Shown: positions 6,551 to 9,029 of the stretch, piece after piece | Layout of the letters: every line of letters starts with the position of its first letter | Position numbering within the stretch: the stretch's first letter is position 1 | Origin: Zoogloeaceae bacterium | GTDB lineage: Bacteria > Pseudomonadota > Gammaproteobacteria > Burkholderiales > Rhodocyclaceae | Assembly (NCBI GenBank): GCA_031274855.1 | Contig: JAISPO010000183.1 | Location: forward strand, 1 to 9,029 | Length of the DNA stretch: 9,029 bases | Direction of reading: 5' to 3' | The notes under the pieces: generated by a model | What the model saw: only the letters and a program-made list of their open reading frames with translations | Database searches by the model: none | Told to the model about the DNA's origin: nothing | Translations under genes and position numbers: made by a program

Positions 6551-7471
6551 TCAAACTTTGGCGAGCCAATCGGCATGAGCAGGCGCCCGCCCATTGACCA
6601 CGTCGAAGAACAGCGTCTGGATTTTGGCAGTGATCGGGCCGCGCTTGCCCGCGCCGATCTGGCGGTTGTCGAGTTCGCGGATCGGCGTGATTTCGGCAGC
6701 GGTGCCGGTGAAGAAGGCTTCGTCGGCGATGTAGATATCGTCGCGCGTCAATCGCTTGGTGACGATGTTGTAGCCGAGTTCTTTCGCCAGCGTATGCACT
6801 GTGGCGCGGGTGATGCCGGTCAAGGCCGAGGCGATTTCCGGCTCGTAAATCACGCCATCCTTGACCACGAACAGGTTTTCGCCCGCGCCCTCGGCAACGA
6901 AGCCATCCACGTCGAGCAGCAGCGCCTCGTCGTAGCCGTTCTCGGTGGCTTCCATGTTGGCGAGGATGGAGTTCATGTAGGAACCGGCGCTCTTGGCGCG
7001 GCACATCGCCACATTGACATGGTGACGCGCAAAGCTGGCGGTCTTGACACGGATACCCTTCTCGATGGCCTCCTCGCCGAGATACGCGCCCCACGGCCAT
7101 GCGGCGATGGCCACATGCGTTCTCGCGCCCTTGGGCGAGACGCCCATTTTCTCGGAACCGTAAAAGGCGATGGGCCGCAGATAGCAGGATTCCAGCTTGT
7201 TGGCGCGCACGACTTCCTTGTGCGCTTCCATGATCGTTTCCCTGTCCCAGGGCATTGGCATCCGGTAGATATGCGCCGAATTGAACAGGCGGTCGGTATG
7301 TTCCTTGAGCCGGAAGATCGCCGTGCCGCTGATAGTCTTGTAGGCGCGCACGCCCTCAAAGACGGACAAGCCGTAGTGCAGCGAGTGGGTGAGCACGTGG
7401 GTGGTCGCTTCGCGCCAGGGCACGAGCTTACCGTCGTGCCAGATGAAGCCGTCACGGTCGGCCATGGACAT
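6551..7471 (-). CDS. ilvE: Branched-chain amino acid aminotransferase
   Basis: 306-residue fold-type IV PLP enzyme that transfers the amino group between glutamate and the keto acids of valine, leucine and isoleucine, the last step of their synthesis in the cytoplasm. Visible features: THSLHYGLSVFEGVRAY (28-44), substrate-loop region YLRPIAFYGSEKMGV (97-111), PLP lysine in CRAKSAGSY (157-165, Lys160), EGAGENLF (194-201), GITR (219-222) and GTAAEITP (256-263). Length is close to E. coli IlvE (309). The ATG at 7471 has GGAG 9 bases upstream; a second ATG at 7465 is possible but lies further from it. It is the first gene of the minus-strand operon and diverges from mnmA. No leader peptide or attenuator is visible in the short upstream gap. 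Confidence 0.97.
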   Translation of the reverse strand: MSMADRDGFIWHDGKLVPWREATTHVLTHSLHYGLSVFEGVRAYKTISGTAIFRLKEHTDRLFNSAHIYRMPMPWDRETIMEAHKEVVRANKLESCYLRPIAFYGSEKMGVSPKGARTHVAIAAWPWGAYLGEEAIEKGIRVKTASFARHHVNVAMCRAKSAGSYMNSILANMEATENGYDEALLLDVDGFVAEGAGENLFVVKDGVIYEPEIASALTGITRATVHTLAKELGYNIVTKRLTRDDIYIADEAFFTGTAAEITPIRELDNRQIGAGKRGPITAKIQTLFFDVVNGRAPAHADWLAKV

Positions 7472-7514
7472 GGTGATGATCTCCAGCGATTGGTCTAAAA
7501 AGCAATTCTAACGC

Positions 7515-7533
7515 GCCCTGTAGAATGCAGGGC
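7515..7533 (+). promoter_or_regulatory. Hairpin and -10-like box immediately before mnmA
   Basis: The sequence folds as GCCCTGTA / TGCAGGGC (8 pairs, one a G-U in plus-strand RNA) with a three-base GAA loop, ending one base before ATG 7534. The top holds TAGAAT (7521-7526), a 5/6 match to the -10 consensus, which would place transcription start near 7533 and make mnmA nearly leaderless. No good -35 is seen at the matching distance. Either reading is tentative. Confidence 0.35.
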
Positions 7534-8649
7534 ATGAACGGAACTGAACATGTAATCGTCGGCATGTCCGGCGGCGTCGATTCCGCCGTCGCGGCGCTGC
7601 TGCTCAAGCGCGCCGGTTATCGCGTCACCGGCCTGTTCATGAAAAACTGGGAAGATGACGACGACGACGAATACTGCTCCTCAAGGCAGGATCTGATCGA
7701 CGCGGCGTCGGCGGCGGATGTCATCGGCATTGACCTCGAAGCCGTCAACTTCTCCGCCGAGTACAAGGAACGGGTGTTCGCCGAATTCCTGCGCGAATAT
7801 CAAGCCGGACGCACGCCCAATCCCGACGTGCTGTGCAACTCCGAAATCAAGTTCAAAGCCTTCCTCGACCATGCGCTGCGAATGGGCGCGGACAAAATCG
7901 CCACCGGCCACTACGCGCAGGTACGGCAATTCCTCGGCGACTGGCAACTGCTCAAGGCCGAGGACGGCAACAAGGATCAGAGCTATTTTCTCTATCGGCT
8001 CAATCAAGCGCAGCTATCGAAAACGCTGTTTCCGGTCGGCCACCTGTACAAGCGCGAAGTCCGCCAACTCGCCGCCGAAGCCGGTTTGCCCAATCACGGA
8101 AAAAAAGATTCCACCGGCATTTGCTTCATCGGCGAACGGCCCTTCCGCGAGTTTCTTTCCCGCTACCTGCCGCGGCAGCGCGGCGAAATCCGCCGTCTCG
8201 ACGATGACCGCCTCGTCGGTCAGCACGAAGGTCTCATGTACTACACGCTCGGTCAGCGCGAAGGCCTGGGCATCGGCGGCGTCAAAGGCGCGCCCGAAAT
8301 CCCCTGGTTCGCCGCCGCCAAAGACATGGCGAAAAACATCCTCTACGTCGTGCAAGGCCACGAACATCCGGCCCTCTTGCGCGACCGCCTCACCGCCAGT
8401 CAACTCTCATGGATTTCCGGCCGCCAGCCCCATCCCCACTGGGTCTACGCCGCCAAAACCCGCTACCGCCAGCCCGACGCCGTCTGCGAAATAGAAAGCG
8501 TCGACGCCACCCGCTGCGAAATCGCCTTCGCTGCCCCGCAATGGGCCATCACCCCCGGACAATCCGCCGTGGTCTACGAATCGCGCGTCTGTCTGGGCGG
8601 GGGAATTATTCAGGATTCAGGTTCCAGGGTTCAGGCTTCAGTTTTGTAG
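7534..8649 (+). CDS. mnmA: tRNA-specific 2-thiouridylase MnmA
   Basis: 371-residue enzyme that activates U34 of tRNA-Lys, -Glu and -Gln with ATP and inserts sulfur from the cysteine desulfurase relay, giving the s2U34 wobble base. Seen: PP-loop GMSGGVDS (10-17), GLFMKNWEDDDDDEYCS (33-49), first catalytic Cys101 in PNPDVLCNSEIKFK, ATGHYAQ (123-129), KDQSYFLY (147-154), and second catalytic Cys197 in DSTGICFIGERPF. The conserved end VCLGGGIIQ (352-360) is followed by 11 residues (DSGSRVQASVL); these and Gln360 are encoded by the heptad repeat, so the tail is not family sequence. The ATG at 7534 gives the spacing to the PP-loop seen in homologues; ATG 7525 adds three residues and is a real alternative. 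Neither has a proper Shine-Dalgarno. Confidence 0.95.
   Translation: MNGTEHVIVGMSGGVDSAVAALLLKRAGYRVTGLFMKNWEDDDDDEYCSSRQDLIDAASAADVIGIDLEAVNFSAEYKERVFAEFLREYQAGRTPNPDVLCNSEIKFKAFLDHALRMGADKIATGHYAQVRQFLGDWQLLKAEDGNKDQSYFLYRLNQAQLSKTLFPVGHLYKREVRQLAAEAGLPNHGKKDSTGICFIGERPFREFLSRYLPRQRGEIRRLDDDRLVGQHEGLMYYTLGQREGLGIGGVKGAPEIPWFAAAKDMAKNILYVVQGHEHPALLRDRLTASQLSWISGRQPHPHWVYAAKTRYRQPDAVCEIESVDATRCEIAFAAPQWAITPGQSAVVYESRVCLGGGIIQDSGSRVQASVL
8609..8643 (+). repeat. Heptad repeat array overlapping mnmA 3' end
   Basis: Five heptads in strict register: TTCAGGA, TTCAGGT, TCCAGGG, TTCAGGC, TTCAGTT. The array begins inside the codon before Gln360 of MnmA and ends 3 bases before the TAG stop, so it is translated as the enzyme's C-terminal tail. 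Because the period is 7, each unit is read in a different frame. It matches the array behind algC, including the closing unit ending in CAGTT. Confidence 0.7.
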
Positions 8650-8677
8650 GTTGGCGGTGAGCGCAGCGAACCCCAAC
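8650..8677. repeat. Small palindrome after mnmA
   Basis: GTTGG-C-GGT pairs with ACC-CCAAC (8 pairs, one bulged C) around an 11-base loop GAGCGCAGCGA, beginning at the last base of the mnmA stop codon. It resembles GTAGGTTGG...CCAAC palindromes scattered through many proteobacterial intergenic regions (from memory). It could serve as a transcript 3' end for mnmA, but no U-tract follows. Confidence 0.45.
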
Positions 8678-8681
8678 AGGT

Positions 8682-8732
8682 TTCAGGTGACAGGTTTCAG
8701 GATTCAGTAGCTTGGCGGTGAACGCAGAAACC
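8682..8732 (+). repeat. Second, degenerate copy of heptads plus TTGGCGGTGA element
   Basis: Four more heptads (TTCAGGT, GACAGGT, TTCAGGA, TTCAGTA; 8682-8709) run into TAGCTTGGCGGTGAACGCAG and AAACC (8708-8732). The latter copies the sequence at 8647-8672 with one one-base deletion and a few substitutions. The composite unit (heptads + TTGGCGGTGA element) is thus present twice in tandem. Bases 8733-8790, up to the next gene, are AT-richer with TTTGAA twice; no convincing promoter was found there. Confidence 0.55.
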
Positions 8733-8790
8733 ACAATACGGTGTAGGCTTCGAGTTTGGGAAAATTTGAAAGTTTGAACGAGGCGGGATC

Positions 8791-9029
8791 ATGAACAAAC
8801 TCTGTTATCGCAAGATTTTTAGTAAGCGTTTAGGCATGTTGGTCGCCGTCGCGGAATGTACGCGCAGTCAAGGCAAACATGCCGGAGAAGGCGGAGATTC
8901 GTCATCCCCGCATCCCCCCACCTCGTCATTCCCGCGTGCTTTTGGCGGGAATCCAGCGGCTTTCGGGGTGGTCTCCTACCTGCGTGGTTCAGCACTTGCG
9001 ATGCTGGGGTTATTCGCAACCTCGGCATT
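8791..9029 (+). CDS. Start of a large exported protein (ESPR signal; two-partner-secretion exoprotein or autotransporter), truncated by window end
   Basis: Open frame of 79 codons running off the window. Residues 1-29 (MNKLCYRKIFSKRLGMLVAV to AECTRSQGK) are an extended signal peptide region, the ESPR that precedes the ordinary signal sequence in large type V-secreted proteins (haemagglutinin-like TpsA proteins and autotransporters) and slows inner-membrane export. A hydrophobic core follows at about 64-79 (LRGSALAMLGLFATSA), with a plausible cleavage region at the edge. Residues 36-59 between them (SSSPHPP, SSFPRAF, GGNPAAFG) are encoded by a palindromic repeat and look foreign. GAGG lies 7 bases before the ATG. 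The passenger, its function and any partner TpsB transporter are outside the window, so the class is inferred from the signal peptide alone. Confidence 0.78.
   Translation, partial: MNKLCYRKIFSKRLGMLVAVAECTRSQGKHAGEGGDSSSPHPPTSSFPRAFGGNPAAFGVVSYLRGSALAMLGLFATSA
8925..8955. repeat. dRS3-like palindrome inside the exoprotein signal sequence
   Basis: Arms ATTCCCGC (8928-8935) and GCGGGAAT (8945-8952) surround a 9-base loop, with outer ends GTCATTC and GAATCCA. The ATTCCC...GGGAAT core recalls neisserial dRS3 elements and similar dispersed repeats. A half copy, TCGTCATCCCCGC (8899-8911), lies exactly 24 bases before TCGTCATTCCCGC (8923-8935). Both are in the coding frame and read SSSP and SSFP. 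Confidence 0.65.

Noticed and set aside
6416..7498. Long plus-strand open frame (360 codons) opposite ilvE
   Set aside because: It is antisense to ilvE and the zinc-finger gene, both of which have clear family motifs and Shine-Dalgarno sites; its translation has no recognisable domain and reflects GC-rich codon bias.
8609..8732. Possible CRISPR array
   Set aside because: Period is 7 bases with degenerate units and no spacers; the 61-base recurrence has only two copies.
8733..8790. Promoter for the exoprotein gene
   Set aside because: AT-richer stretch with TTTGAA repeats, but no pair of -35/-10 boxes at acceptable spacing convinced me.
8819..9028. Minus-strand open frame of 69 codons at the window end
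   Set aside because: It includes the palindromic repeat read backwards (LDSRQKHAGMT-like, a familiar false translation of such repeats) and opposes the ESPR-bearing frame.

Overview
The window looks like chromosomal DNA of a betaproteobacterium, possibly of the Nitrosomonadales or a close relative. This is inferred from the GC-rich coding style, the AlaRS and MnmA sequences, and the gene order ilvE - small zinc-finger gene - waaF, which I know from that class. No rRNA, tRNA, insertion sequence or CRISPR array is visible.

Layout. (1) Bases 1-2759, plus strand: the 3' nine-tenths of alaS (alanyl-tRNA synthetase), overlapping by an ATGA a small PaaI-type hotdog thioesterase gene. (2) Bases 2760-3453: a short intergenic region with a palindromic repeat, then a minus-strand hicA-hicB type II toxin-antitoxin pair with its own candidate promoter and operator. 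(3) Bases 3454-7471, minus strand: a tightly packed five-gene operon read in the order ilvE (branched-chain aminotransferase), a zf-CHCC zinc-finger protein, waaF (heptosyltransferase II of LPS inner core), a SnoaL/NTF2-like protein, and algC-type phosphomannomutase/phosphoglucomutase. Gaps between these genes run from an 8-base overlap to 19 bases. waaF and algC both serve envelope polysaccharide synthesis. (4) Bases 7472-8649, plus strand: mnmA (tRNA 2-thiouridylase), divergent from ilvE across a 53-62 bp gap (depending on the mnmA start) holding a compact hairpin. (5) Bases 8609-8790: a repeat-rich intergenic stretch. (6) Bases 8791-9029, plus strand, open at the window edge: the start of a large secreted protein gene, recognised by an ESPR-type extended signal peptide as in two-partner-secretion exoproteins and autotransporters.

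The core genes are ordinary. The unexplained structure lies in small repeats that invade gene ends. Degenerate heptads (TTCAGGN) abut or overlap the 3' ends of both algC and mnmA. In mnmA they encode the last 12 residues; behind algC two opposed heptad runs form a strong hairpin. A second family of palindromes with GTCATTC...GAATCCA termini occurs after the thioesterase gene and, in frame, inside the signal peptide of the exoprotein gene. No new enzymatic or defence system is evident; hicAB is a known toxin-antitoxin type.
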